Shown here: positions 1-12,300 of the stretch, piece by piece
Layout: every line of letters begins with the position of its first letter
Position numbering within the stretch: the stretch's first letter is position 1
DNA from: Dendrophyllia cribrosa
Taxonomy: Eukaryota; Cnidaria; Anthozoa; Scleractinia; Dendrophylliidae
DNA length: 64,000 nucleotides
Direction: 5' to 3'
NCBI GenBank assembly: GCA_024195265.1
Contig: JAJLRJ010000006.1
Span: forward strand, 15,857,139 to 15,921,138
Made by a program: the position numbers and the translations under genes
Notes under the pieces: model-generated
What the model saw: the letters and a program-made list of their open reading frames with translations, nothing else
Told to the model about the DNA's origin: nothing
Databases searched by the model: none

Positions 1-83
1 AGCACCAAAAGCAACAAACCAACATTTGACATAAAGCGACATGTAACCAATCGACCTCATCGCGTAGGTAGGTAGGTACATCG

Positions 84-125
84 CCTGATGAAGAATAGCA
101 GTAATAGCAGTCGAAACGTCGCGAT
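84..125 (+). ncRNA. Hammerhead-ribozyme-like core, Penelope type
   Basis: Shows CTGATGA, a 21-nt spacer, then GAAAC-GTC, with ATCGC and GCGAT pairing on the outside. This is the order of the minimal hammerheads known from Penelope-like retroelements. The helix II pairing is poor, so this copy may be inactive. Confidence 0.5.
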
Positions 126-867
126 CAACATCTCGAAGTGACTCCATCGTGAGACAATCGAGCAAGCGTTCACCTAAAAAAACACCTGATAGTCTTTACT
201 GTTACCTTGTGTGCGAGAAGAATCTTTACGTGAATGTTACCTTACACGTGTAGTTTACTTACGATCTAGTGTAAAGACAACATGCATAAGCTAAATGAAC
301 AATTCCACAGACATAGCATTGATATAAACTACAGGTGTACATTGCACACACAGTACCTGCCCTCACAGACATCCCAGCCGCTGCTTCCACAAGAACAGAT
401 CTGATTTCACCTGCGAGACAGAAACAATAACATATCGTTGACAATAAACAGTGGCATGTAAAACCTCTACAGATGTCCCTCTTACTTAATTTTTAAAAAA
501 ACCATCATATTTTATCGTTACAATTGTTGTGTGGCCTGCGCAGCAGTCGTCACCTTCCCAAGAGCCCGTAAGGCATGCAACTTCTTTTGACTCACTCCAA
601 GCTCCTTCTGTTCCTCAGGGCGACCCCATAGCTGTCTAAACGATGTCTCTGATTGGCGAACGACACAACTGATATATTACTTGAACAATGCCCCTATCCC
701 TAATCCCTATCCCAGCGGGACAGATCTATTGTTTTCTTAGCGAATCACAGACATCGTGTGGACAAGTGCTGGACTACCCGTTTCTCAGCAGTCGCTCTCC
801 CCTCCCGCCCAAAATATGCCTGGTACGCAGGCTACATGTATGTGGATACTTTATACTTTCAGAACAA

Positions 868-1333
868 GAGCGAGTTTTTACTTTCAGTTGAGTGTCAAAA
901 GTTATTTCGCAATTGTTTGAGTTGTGCATTGCTACGCTTTGTGATTGGCTAAAAAAAAACTTGCATCATTTTCTCAACCAATCACAAGTAAAACCAAAAC
1001 CAATCGTGACTTGCTCACACGCGTTTTCCCGCGCTTGAAACTGGCTACATGTATTTGCATTGAACTCTGATTGGTTCATTAGATTGTCTGCGTCTGCTGC
1101 GATTTGTCAGAGTAATTATACTTTGGTTTTGGTTTTACCACACTCAATAGCAAAGCGCACAAATGACGTCAGTACTCATGTTTGTCTGAGTTTATAATTT
1201 ATTCCAGTTTATTCTTGCATTTCTGACAATAGAAATTCGTTATTAGGAATCCCCTGAGAGTCACTTTTGGTTTGTTTGTCTGAGTTTTAGTTCTATAAAT
1301 AGTAATTGTGCGCTTCGCTATTGAAAACTGCTC
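868..1333. mobile_element. TA-flanked MITE, family AGAGC, copy 1 (interrupted)
   Basis: Ends resemble the other two copies (GAGC.AGTTTTCAATTGAGTG-like and its complement). The internal block with CTTTGTGATTGGCTAAAAA and ACTTTGGTTTTGGTTTTAC is shared with 8795-9071 and 55971-56251. The right terminal repeat is split by a small insertion at about 1146-1323. Confidence 0.7.
1146..1323. mobile_element. Small MITE nested in the AGAGC MITE
   Basis: Terminal inverted repeats CAATAGCAAAGCGCACAA and TTGTGCGCTTCGCTATTG bound the block. Removing it restores the ACTCAA...TTGAAAACTGCTC end of the host element. Confidence 0.6.
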
Positions 1334-1740
1334 TTATGTAGCAAATAACAAACACGTCATACCAAGATATGGACAGCATGAGTAAAGAATGGCTTGATCT
1401 ACAAGGCCGCTTGAGTCCTAGGTGCAAAAAAAAAACAACATTCAAAGGGATTAATAATAATATTAAATAAACAATAAAAATCGTTTATTCCACTCTCTTG
1501 CAGGACATATACTGAATTAACAAGTGGAAATTACAAGAGATGACACTACATCAATAATGTATTTTTTCACTTGAATAAAAACAAAACTATGAATATATTT
1601 CTTGAAAATGCTTGAACATGCATTCATTCTTGGCTTCAGTCTAAACTGAAAGGGTTTTATAGTCAAACAAGAAGATTTGATGTTTTGGCCGGTAAGTGAG
1701 AAATGATTGCTGACATTATTAACCCTTTAACTCCTAATAC

Positions 1741-1980
1741 CCTATTCACACCAACGCTTAAACATGTTTAAATGTTGTTTAGTTTTTAACAGGTTTAGTA
1801 AAATACCTCCTAACCTCCCGTAATATTTGTGGTGAAATTTTTACTAAAAGAAACTTCATCGACTCTTATTATCATTCCAGGTTGTTCGAGTCATATACAA
1901 TTAAAAACGTTCAAGATAGAGGCTAAAACGTAGTTAAACTAAACAACATTTAAACATGTTTAACCGTTGGTGTGAATGGG
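1741..1980. mobile_element. Palindromic MITE
   Basis: Long inverted ends ATTCACACCAACG / CGTTGGTGTGAAT, each followed by the AAACATGTTTAAATGTTGTT block, flank a short centre. No coding capacity. Confidence 0.65.
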
Positions 1981-2303
1981 GCTTGAGACTGCCAAAAATC
2001 AAAAATCAAATTTCATTTTTCTAAATATTGAAAAACAAATGGTACCATGCAAAAGTACTGCCGAAGAGGTTTCATAGGATTTCATCGACAGACTCAAAAG
2101 TTAGAAATACATTTACATGTCTCCATAATTGATTCTGGGAGTGCTGCGACGATCACAAAAGTTCACTCATGTTTATCCACAGTTCACATAACACATGACT
2201 TCCATATATTCATATTCTTAAGTGAATATGGTAAGTATATATTCAGTAACAATATTACACCGTAACTTTTTGCTCCACAATATGGGAGATTAATTTAGCT
2301 TAC

Positions 2304-2411
2304 CAAGTTTACTTTTGATCCACGTTTTTCCAAATGAAGTTCACAATCAACTGAGGGATTCTTCTCTGCCGTCAGGCTTTTAAAGAAGAATGATGCAGGA
2401 ATAACTGGAAT
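2304..2411 (-). CDS. CDAN1: CDAN1 exon 18, last exon in the window
   Basis: Acceptor cccttag|ATT, donor AACTTG|gtaagc. Encodes IPVIPASFFFKSL (human IPTVPEDLFFLEE). A strong donor follows, so remaining exons must lie left of position 1. Confidence 0.88.
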
Positions 2412-5400
2412 CTAAGGGACAAAAACGCGTGGAAATCAGACCAAGTAGTCTTTTTCAACAGGGAATATTGAAGAGACCTTTTCTAAAAACCTATTTTACA
2501 GTTTTAACCTATATGAACTTCATCTTGATTTTTCATTCCATTGGGTGTTAAATCTTGTATTTGTGATTGGCTGATAGGGATACTGCTTTAATAGTCGGGA
2601 CTTCACACTGCAACTCCATAATGGGTAGTCTATTGTTAAGTAAGAAACTTTTTACTCGCTCTGTCTTTGTCTGCCCACCCCAGATTAGTATTGGTGAACT
2701 ATTAGGGACACCTTAAGGTGTTTCGATACAGTTTTCTGGAGACCATACCTACATTTTTCAATCGGCTTTTAAGCGGTCTTTTCCAAGTCAGATCAACCTA
2801 AAATTTTCACTATTAACTGGTTTTGAATTGAGGTTTGGCTAAATATATATTCTGGTAAAATTGATATTACCATGACAACGATAAACAAGAAACTTTAAAA
2901 TCAGTTAAAGTGAAATTTTGCGCGTTTCAGATTTCGCATTGAAAATTCCACATAGACATCTTAAAATATGGTATATGGCATATATCTTTTGCAAGAATAA
3001 AAAAAATCTGTATGTTTGATTTCAAATAAATCCCAATAACATTTCAAACCTTACTATTTCTATACTGGTATTAAATTGGTCGAGAGATAAACACTGCTTT
3101 TGTGAAATTACCTCAAGATAGTGTCAAAAAGTAGCTTGATGTTATGTTTGTATGCCTTCAAAGTTTTGTTTACTTTCTCTTTTACGATCTTGAGATTTAC
3201 CTTTTTTTCAAACATCGCTTCATGAGCAATTTTTTGGGTAATTTTCAATTTTAATCGCTTTTGCAAAAATCTGAGAAACGGCTTGATGGCTTTTTTTAAA
3301 ACGTTCACCACGCATACTTACCGATGTGAATAATATTATCGGAAAGTTTTATTGACATTGATTCACTGGAGGAATGCCTTTAAAATTAAAGATGAAGACG
3401 ACGTAAGAACCGGCCGAAAAGTTTGCGTTACAAATTCACTTTTTAAAGTTATGTTCAGTAATGATTTCAAATCAATGCGCACTACATTCCTCTGATTTCG
3501 AAGTTTATTGTTTATCGTGGTCATGGTAATATCGATTTTACCAGAATATATATCAAGCCAAACGTCAATTCAAAACCAATTAATAGTGAAAATTTCACGT
3601 TGATCTGACTTGGAAAAGACCGCTTAAAAGTCGATTGAAAAATGTAGGTATGGTCTCCAGAAAAATGTATCGAAACACCTTAATGTTGGGAGGTGGCTGA
3701 AACGTATCAGTGGGGAGGTATATACAGTACTCCTTGTTGTTTTGTGGTATCTAAGAAGTTAACATGGCTTGGAAGATATACACTTACATGTACTGAACAA
3801 AAAGTAAAGTCTTAGTGGTGTCTTATTCTCACCTCAAAGAACCAACCAAGACACAACACCAGCAGTAACTTGCTGTGATTCATTTCTTGCGTGGAAAATA
3901 CAGCCAACTCTCTATATCAAAATAACATATGGTTATGTCAAGGGAAACTCGCACTCCCTTAATACGGAACAGCTGTCATGAATAAACAGTGGGAACACTT
4001 ATGCTGGAAGATGTGCTTTACACTAGGCCTACATGTAGCTACAAAAATCAGGATTTTGGGGGGGATTTTTAGAGCCAAACAGGATTTTTAGAAAAAAAAG
4101 ATTTATAGAAAAAAGAAACCTTTTTTAGAAATTTATTAGCTTTTCAAAGAGAAATCTCATAACAATTATTAAGATTAAAAAATTCCAAACAATAACGTGT
4201 GTATGAAGATTGTCACCCCCTCCCCCCCAACAAATACAATGTCGGTCAGCGGTTTAGCCCATAAGTCGTGCTCCCAGCATGTCTTATAAGGCCTGTAAGT
4301 TCAAAATGGTGGACTCAGTCAAGGCTGCTGAACTGGTTGAGTTAAGAGAGCCTACTTGACGTCTACCACTACAGTATAACCATACAATTCCACCACAGAA
4401 AACCTGCATTTTTGCAAAAGAATATGCTAATTTCAAAAGAAAATTTTAAAGATATTAATTTGGAGATTTTTAGAAGTGTTTACAATATTTTTAGAGATAA
4501 AACTGAGATTTTTAGGCCATTCTGGGGATTTTTGTAGCTAGGCCTACTTTGTCATCTACTGGTGGCGAGTGACAAAAACCTAAGATATAAAAATATTAAA
4601 CTTAAATAGGGCAAGTAACAAGCACAAAACAGTTTATTTGTTCTGCAATCTGTTATTGTATATTAAGGAGAGCACATTAACCTGTATGTTCTATTCAGAC
4701 AATGAAGGACCTCAGAGAAGTAGTCCAAAATAGGGGCCAAAGGGTCCATCATACTAAGATACTCTACAGCCCATGGAATAGTCAGCACCAGTCTCCCATG
4801 GCAACAGGCTTTCTTGAGATGGCTAAGAACATCAAAGTGAACTGGAATCTGCAGAACATACATGTATATTGTAATAAAACCAAATAGTTAAGCGCGACCA
4901 GGCTCTATTTTCGTTTTGCTTGGTAAACCAGAGGACATACATGTAAGAGCGCTGCTAAAATTGGGTCAGATCGCAGGTTAGAAAACAGTTAACTGGATTT
5001 ATAACTTGTTTTCGATGAAAATAAACATTCTTTTCTGTGGAATTCAAATCAGAGCACAGAACTAATTCGGGAACCCATAATTTCATCTTGAGAATCCATT
5101 CTTGTAACAAGGGTTACATAACGTAATGCACCACGTAGACTGTCAATTGCAGCAGTGCCCCACCCCATCCCCATGATCCATAATCTCGGAGGTTGGGCAT
5201 TTAGTTACATCAGAGTCTTTGACAGCCTTGATGGCTTCATTCCCAGCAACAAGTTGATCAGCGAAGACAACAGATCTGTACCCAATGCGCTGGCAGAACC
5301 ATGCAAAGATCCCTTACTACAAAAAATTGAGAAGAGCCCCTTCTTTGTACCATGTGGTCAGGACACAATTTTTCTGTCGTGTAAATGTGCCAATAAAAAC

Positions 5401-8400
5401 GTGTCAATTACAGTCGAACCTCCGCTAACGGACACCTCCTGTAGGTTGACACCTCCCATAAGCAGACACTTAGTCATGGTCCCAGCCACATACAAACACT
5501 ACATTTTTAACCTCCTATAAAAAGACACCTCTCTTAAACGGACACTCTTTCTGGTCCTGCAGGGGGCCATTTACGGGAGGTTTGACCGTACATATAGGTC
5601 AACTTACTAACCCTGTTTCGTATTTTGAGAGTTTCAGTGACAACTACTTGTGATGTGGTTTCTATGCCATAATAGGGTTGAAACAACAGAAAACCAAGAA
5701 ACTTGGCCAAGATTCTCATCTTCATTAGACAGCAAGAGAAGTCTTGCTTCAGTTCCTGAGGAAGTGAAGTATAAATTAAGATAGCTAGGTTCATTTACAA
5801 AGAAATAGGGAATACATTGTGCAATTGTAGAAAGGGGAAAAAGCAGTGATGAACATAACGTCTTTTTTATTTCATTACCGAGCCTAACATATACCATCTT
5901 TCTTTTATCACCTCACATGACGCTTTTGACATTGCTGATCCTAGCAGAATGCAGGACGCATGTCATACATCAACCTAGTATATGGCCTTTTTCGCCACGA
6001 GTCTCTCTCGCTTCTCAGTGGTTAGAGCATCCAAGCAGTGTGCAGAAGATCACAGGTTCAAATCTAGTCAGCAGTCAGACTTGTTTCTTTGTCCTATGCT
6101 CAAGACATGATCAACAGTACTTGATTATAATATATCTATGGTATAATCCACCTTTATAATTCACCTAGTTTTAAGCATGTGGAAACCCCGGGGGGGTGGG
6201 ACTCCCATATAAAAATGACGGGGGTGCTTGTAGGAAATTTTCGAAAAACACCCTAAAAGGTACCATAATCTCATTTAAAGGGCGTGGCTCAAAATAATTT
6301 TTACCCCTAAGAGGTACCAATTCTAAAGCAACACATGTCATATTCTGTCATATTTTTTCGGCTCATACCCTAAAAGTACTGCGATAATTCTAATGGTGGT
6401 CATTTTAGATTTTAGTACCCTAAGCAGTACCAATCTACAAATTTTGACCCCTAAAAGGTAAGCACCCCCGTCATTTTGGAGACCCCCCCCCCTCCCCCCG
6501 TGGAGACACCACTGGCTAAATTGATTGTTGCATGCTTACTAACACTAACCTTTATTAATTTTTTTGCTGAAATAGCATTCAAATTTTAAGCCTGTACATA
6601 TAGCAAGGGTTAAAAAAGTACAGTCAACTCTCTCTTAACGACCACTCTCTTAACCACTCTCTTAAGTTAAGGTGGCTGAACACAGTTTCACTGTACCTAT
6701 GCGTCATCCATTGTCATTTTAAAACCACTAATGTTTGGGCATCCAAAATTGGTGAGGCATACGATTAAGCAACAAGCTATATATTTTCATATTTTTGTTG
6801 AGATTTAAGGGTGTTGCCATGGCAACACGGTGGATTGTAAATGAGCCTGCAATATTTGGTTTCGTTTATTTTTAGAAAATCTAGTCATTAGATTTTGTCC
6901 ATCATTTGACTCCAGTAAACTCGTAAAAATATTTGCATGTTAACACTAGTCTCATGTAATTTTGACAGAGGGATCTTCCGTAATATGTGGTTTAATATGT
7001 GTAGGTTTTGTAAAAATCTCCTCTGTTAGATTTCAAATTTTTGATGGCAGGTGAGTTCGGCATATTCGGAACTATTATTGTGCCAAATTTCGTGAAATTC
7101 TAATAAGTGGTTTCGTAGAAATCAGCACGTTTCCAAGGAAAGTCGCTAAAACATCCAGTCACAATTTTTTGATCAACTGCGCATGCGTTGCATTTGACTG
7201 GGTTCTCGATCCAAAGACAAAACGACCAAAAAGACAGTGTATTTCTTCAATGGTTCATTATATTATCTATTGATTCAACAAACATTTTTACGAACAACAA
7301 ATTGTTTGATTTTATGACGAAAAACAACACTTTCGCGATCCACGCTGGGCGAAATAAAATGATCGCTGAATAGGCGCCACGTTTGTTTTTCTCAAAACTC
7401 TGCGCGCGCTAAATCGCGTAAGCAGCTGAAATTTGAAGAGCGCGCGCAAACTGTATTCAGCCACCTTAAGCGACCACTTTGCAAATAACCATTTTGTTTC
7501 TCAGTCAAATTCTGTTTCAAATTGATTTTTCCATCTTAAGCAACCATCTCCCTTAAGCGACCACTTTTTCCTGCACCAAAAGTGGTCACTTAAAAGAGAG
7601 TTGACTGTGGTAGCTGGGAATCAAAAGACAAAATTAGTAGGTACCATTGAAATGGATTCATTTTGTAGAGTTAAGTCAGAGTAAACAGTGGAAAGTATCT
7701 GACCTGATTTTGAATGGATAAATCTTTTTCACTTCCTTTTTCTAAATCTGACAGGGGAAATTCTTTGTCATTCATCTATGAGAAAAAAAAAATCATTTAC
7801 AGTAGTTGGAACCTTCAGTATTGATTGCATTCGATGATAAAAGGATGCTTCCTAATCTTGTGAAGAAACCTTTTTTGAGAATTTGGTGAGCTTCTGTAAT
7901 TGAGTGAGCTTTGCTGAGCTTCTGTAATTTTTTAGTGTGCAGCAACCCGCCACGATTAACTCTAGTTATTTGCGGGTTGCTAGTATATTTTGTTTTATTA
8001 TTTGAAAATAAATCGTTGTTGTTGTTGTTGTTATTTTGGCCAACGCCAAATTAGCTGCCCCACACATTTTTCAGGGGCACCTGTTGGCTGGAAACTGGTA
8101 CCCACTCCAGGCCTGGCTTCTTGTGCTCCGACTCCTCTTTGCATCAAACACACTCTTTTAATCTGTGATTATAGTTTTAAATTATATAAACAAAAGACCT
8201 TTTCCCCTCCTCTGCAGCTGCCACTGCAACATCACACTAACACCCCACAGCCACTCCCGTGATTTACATCTGCATTCAATCTTTACTGTACCTCAGTTAT
8301 GGATACAATCAGCAAGTCCATAAGATGTTGATTGAATGAATGGCTGCAATTCAACACAGAACAAAAATATCAAAAGGTAACTTTAGTGGTCATATCCTCC

Positions 8401-9358
8401 CCAAAACTTTAAAGATTGCTGTACCCATGAGTGCAGTTTGGTCCCAAAACTGGAAATACTATGTTTTCTTGATTAGTCTGAGACAAAAACATGAAAACCA
8501 CTATGACATAGCCCCTTGAAGACTTTTGAATGTCTTTTTACATAAACCATCCTGACTCGGATTGAAGCGACGCCCGGGATGATAAAGATGACGAACTTTA
8601 CATCTTGGTAAAGAAAGTCTGCATAACAATTAGTCACACAATACTGAATTCAAATAAACACCAGTACCCCGAATAAACCCTGGGGGGGACCCCTCGGCTC
8701 GCATTACTTGCACTTAATCCATCGCCAATCACATGAGACACAGAATGACTTAGCTTTTGTCTGGAAGATCTTCTTAACCTTAATTTACACTTTAGAGCAT
8801 TTTTCAATTGTGTGGCAAAACCAAAACCAAAGTAATTACTCTGACAAATCACAGCAGTCGTAAACAATCCAATGAACCAGAGCTCGAAGCAATTACATGT
8901 CGGCGGCACCAAGCGCAGAAAAACGTGTGCGAGCAAGTCACGATTAGTTTTGATTTTACTTTCTGATTGGTTGAGAAAGTGGCGCGAGATTTTTTAGCCA
9001 ATCACAAAGCGTAGCAATGAGAAACCAAAACAATTGTGTAATTACTTTTCACACTCAACTGAAAACTGCTCTAATAACGTTAATTACAACCATGTAATTA
9101 TAAGATGTTGATCACCATACTAATTTAGTTTTCCAATAAAATGATCACTTGATCGTCTCATAATGTTTAGTTCTCTCATGTAAGCCCATGCATTGTATCT
9201 TGAGTAAAACGAAAGTCCTACATTGTCAGAATTTTTGACAAATTCTGTAAAACATGTACTTCTGGCCCCTGGTTGTTCAAAAGGTGGATAGTGCTATCCA
9301 CCGGATAAATCACTATCCAGTGGATAACGCAATTGGTTTTGAACACGTTTATCCGCTG

Positions 9359-9391
<33 letters not shown>

Positions 9392-12300
9392 CCTTTTGAA
9401 CAACCGGGCCCGATCAAAATAAAGATCGGAAAAGGATGTGCATGCTTAATTTTTGTAAATATACCTTGCTGCTGATTGTATGAATCCCTTGAAGAATTCC
9501 TGCACATTTGTAAAGCTAGGGGATGGGCATGGACCAGTAGAAGATGAAGGAGTCACAAATCTTTCCTGCAGCCTGGCAAAAAAAAGTATGAGTTAAAACA
9601 CAGACATGCAAAAGAAAAACAACGTTACAGAAAATTGAAATACAGTGATGTGTGCACGTGTCATATGAAAGGCTTGGTGCAAAAAGGGCATATCACATGC
9701 CTGTGGTTTGCATGCAGTGCAGATTTTGTGTATTTAAAATTGTTCCGATTTCTTAATTTGCTATAGGCACAGCAAATCCATGGGCAGTACTACAAAAAAA
9801 ATTATGGTGATACTTTTAGGAATTAAGCCTTCTGGTTACAAAATAAACTCGGGTCAATGTTAAATACACAAAATCTACAGCAAATGTAAACCAATGGGCA
9901 TGACTGGAGCTTTGAATCTCACATTTTAGCCAAAACTGCTATCATATGCCTTTGTGCGCCAAGCCCCTCCTTTACCTTACATGTAGTATGGCAGAAATAA
10001 AAAAGAAAGAAAGTGCCCTTAAAAACCAGATTTGGTATGTACCTATAAAATCAAATAACAAAATTATGCTATTATCAGGAGAATTATTACTCATGAAGTT
10101 ATACCTTTGAAATTTCTCAGGGTTTGACTTTTGTAGATTGTTAAGCATACTTGAGGAACGAAAATCACTTCCACTTCTTTCTTCTTCACACATCTACAAA
10201 CGTTTACATGTATATGTGTCAACTCTTAGTGTTTTAAAAATAAATGCACAAGCAAAGGAAGAAGAAAGAGAGAAGATGAGAGAGAAGGAGGGCAGAAGGA
10301 AAGGAGAAAAGAGAGAAGGGGAGAAGCAAGGAGAAAGGGCAGGAAGAGAGGAAAGGACAGAGGGGAGAGAAGGGAGAAAGGAAGTGAAATGAGACAGAGG
10401 AAGGGAGGAAGGGTGGGAAGGAGAGGAGAGGAGAGGAGAGGAGAGGAGAGGAGAGGAGAGGAGAGGAGAGGAGAGGAGAGGAGAGGAGAGGAGAGGAGAG
10501 GAGAGGAGAGGAGAGGAGAGGAGAGGAGAGGAGAGGAGAGGAGAGGAGAGGAGAGGAGAGGAGAGGAGAGGAGAGGAGAGGAGAGGAGAGGAGAGGAGAG
10601 GAGAGGAGAGGAGAGGAGAGGAGAGGAGAGGAGAGGAGAGGAGAGGAGAGGAGAGGAGAGGAGAGGAGAGGAGAGGAGAGGAGAGGAGAGGAGAGGAGAG
10701 GAGAGGAGAGGAGAGGAGAAAAGAGAGCAAGAAGGAGGAGAAGCAAGGAGAAAGGGCGGGTAAAGAGGAAAGGGCAGAGGGGAGGGACAAGGGAGGAAGG
10801 AAGCAAAATGAGGCAGAGGAAATGAGAAAGGAAGGGAAAGGAGAAAAGAGAGAGAGAGAATAAAGGGTGAAGAATTAGGAGAGAACAGGAAAAGAGGAAA
10901 GTACAGAGGGCAGACTGGGGTTAAAGGGAGGAAGGAAGTGAAATGAGACAGAGGAAGGGAGGGAGGAAGGGAAGGAAGAAGGGAGGGAAGGTGAGAGAAA
11001 GGGGAAGGAGAAAAGAGAGAAAGAAGGGGAGAAGCTAGAAGAGACAGCGGGAGAGAGTGTGGGAGAGAGGGTGTGAGAGGGGGAGGAGAGAGAGAAGGGA
11101 GGGAATGAGGAAGAAGAGAGAGAAGGATGGGAGGGAGGGAGAAAGGAAGGGAAGGAGACAGTGAAGAAAGAAGGGTGGGAAAAGAAGAGAGAAGAGAAGA
11201 GAAAGGAAGAAGACAGGGAGAGAGGGAAGGAGAGAAAGGAAAGAAAAAAATGGAGGCAAAGACAGACAAACAGACACTTTATTATAACAGATTTTCTACA
11301 AGATAGAGAGGAGAGAAAGGAGGGTGGGAGGGAGGTAGAGTGGGGAAAGAGAAGGGGGGAAGGGAGAAGGGGGAAGAAAGAAGGGAGAGAGAAGGGAGGG
11401 AGGGAGGGATGGACAGAAGGGAAAAAGATCTACACTGTAGAAGAGGGGAGAGAAGAAGAGAGAGAGGAGATCAAAAAGCAGGGATGGTAGGAGAGAAGGA
11501 AGAAAGAGGGTCATAAGAAAAGAGAATGGGAGAGAGGACGGAAAGGAACAAGAGGATTAATGGAGAGGGGAAGGGAGGGAGGGAAGGAAAGAAGGACAGA
11601 ATGAAAGCTGCAAGAGAGAAAGGAGTGGGGTAAATGCAAATGAGTACATTGATTCACCTGCAGTAACTGAGACTTAAAAAGCCTGGCAAAGTGAGAATAA
11701 TTTGCCAACTCTGGCTTCTGGTTCACCAAGGCCCTGCAAGGTGATATAATGTAGTTAAAAACAATTGACATAAGTTAACAACTACAACGACAACTTATAT
11801 GCATCACCACCATTAAAATTAATGTACATGTAAGCCAATCTGCTTTCCCTGGTCTATTTAGGGCAGGTTTTTAAAACAAAGTTAAACAATTTTAAGCCAG
11901 TCAATTCTAACTACAGGTATTTAAACATTGTTGACAAGCTGTAAATTGGGAGTCACACATACAGTATGGCATAACAAAGACTAAGCAATACCATCAGCTA
12001 ATAGACTGACCTGCATGTTTATAAGCAGGTTTAGAAGTTTCTTTAAAATGCTCTTAAAATAGATCAACTTTTATAGACTGTGTCTTTATGCATAAGTCAA
12101 TTCCACAGAGCTGAGTACCTATCCCCCACCCACCTCCTCTACCCCTACATGTAGTTATATAAGACAGAAATGTTATCATATTTGTTACTACATTGTAGAT
12201 ATGAGGTTTACAACTACAAATTAATAATCCTGACTTTATTTAAGGTGATGGCTTTTTAAGTACCTTATTCTGTCACCCATGTGATCCTCCACGTTCCAAC

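Larger units (their letters stand above)
1..2303. other. CDAN1 intron 18, no coding exon seen
   Basis: No further codanin-1 exon was recognised here. The stretch holds a hammerhead-like motif near 84-125, a TA-type MITE (868-1333) with a second element inside it, and a palindromic MITE (1741-1980). Confidence 0.5.

Noticed and set aside
3108..3311. 67-codon Lys-rich frame
   Set aside because: Lies in the centre of a TTAA-flanked MITE and is AT-driven; no similarity recognised.
5985..6085. Functional tRNA gene
   Set aside because: A and B boxes are present, but no acceptor stem or complete cloverleaf can be drawn; scored as a SINE head.
10194..11514. Long Ser/Leu/Pro and Arg/Glu/Gly reading frames
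   Set aside because: They are produced by the polypurine tract and pentanucleotide array; no start context or domain.
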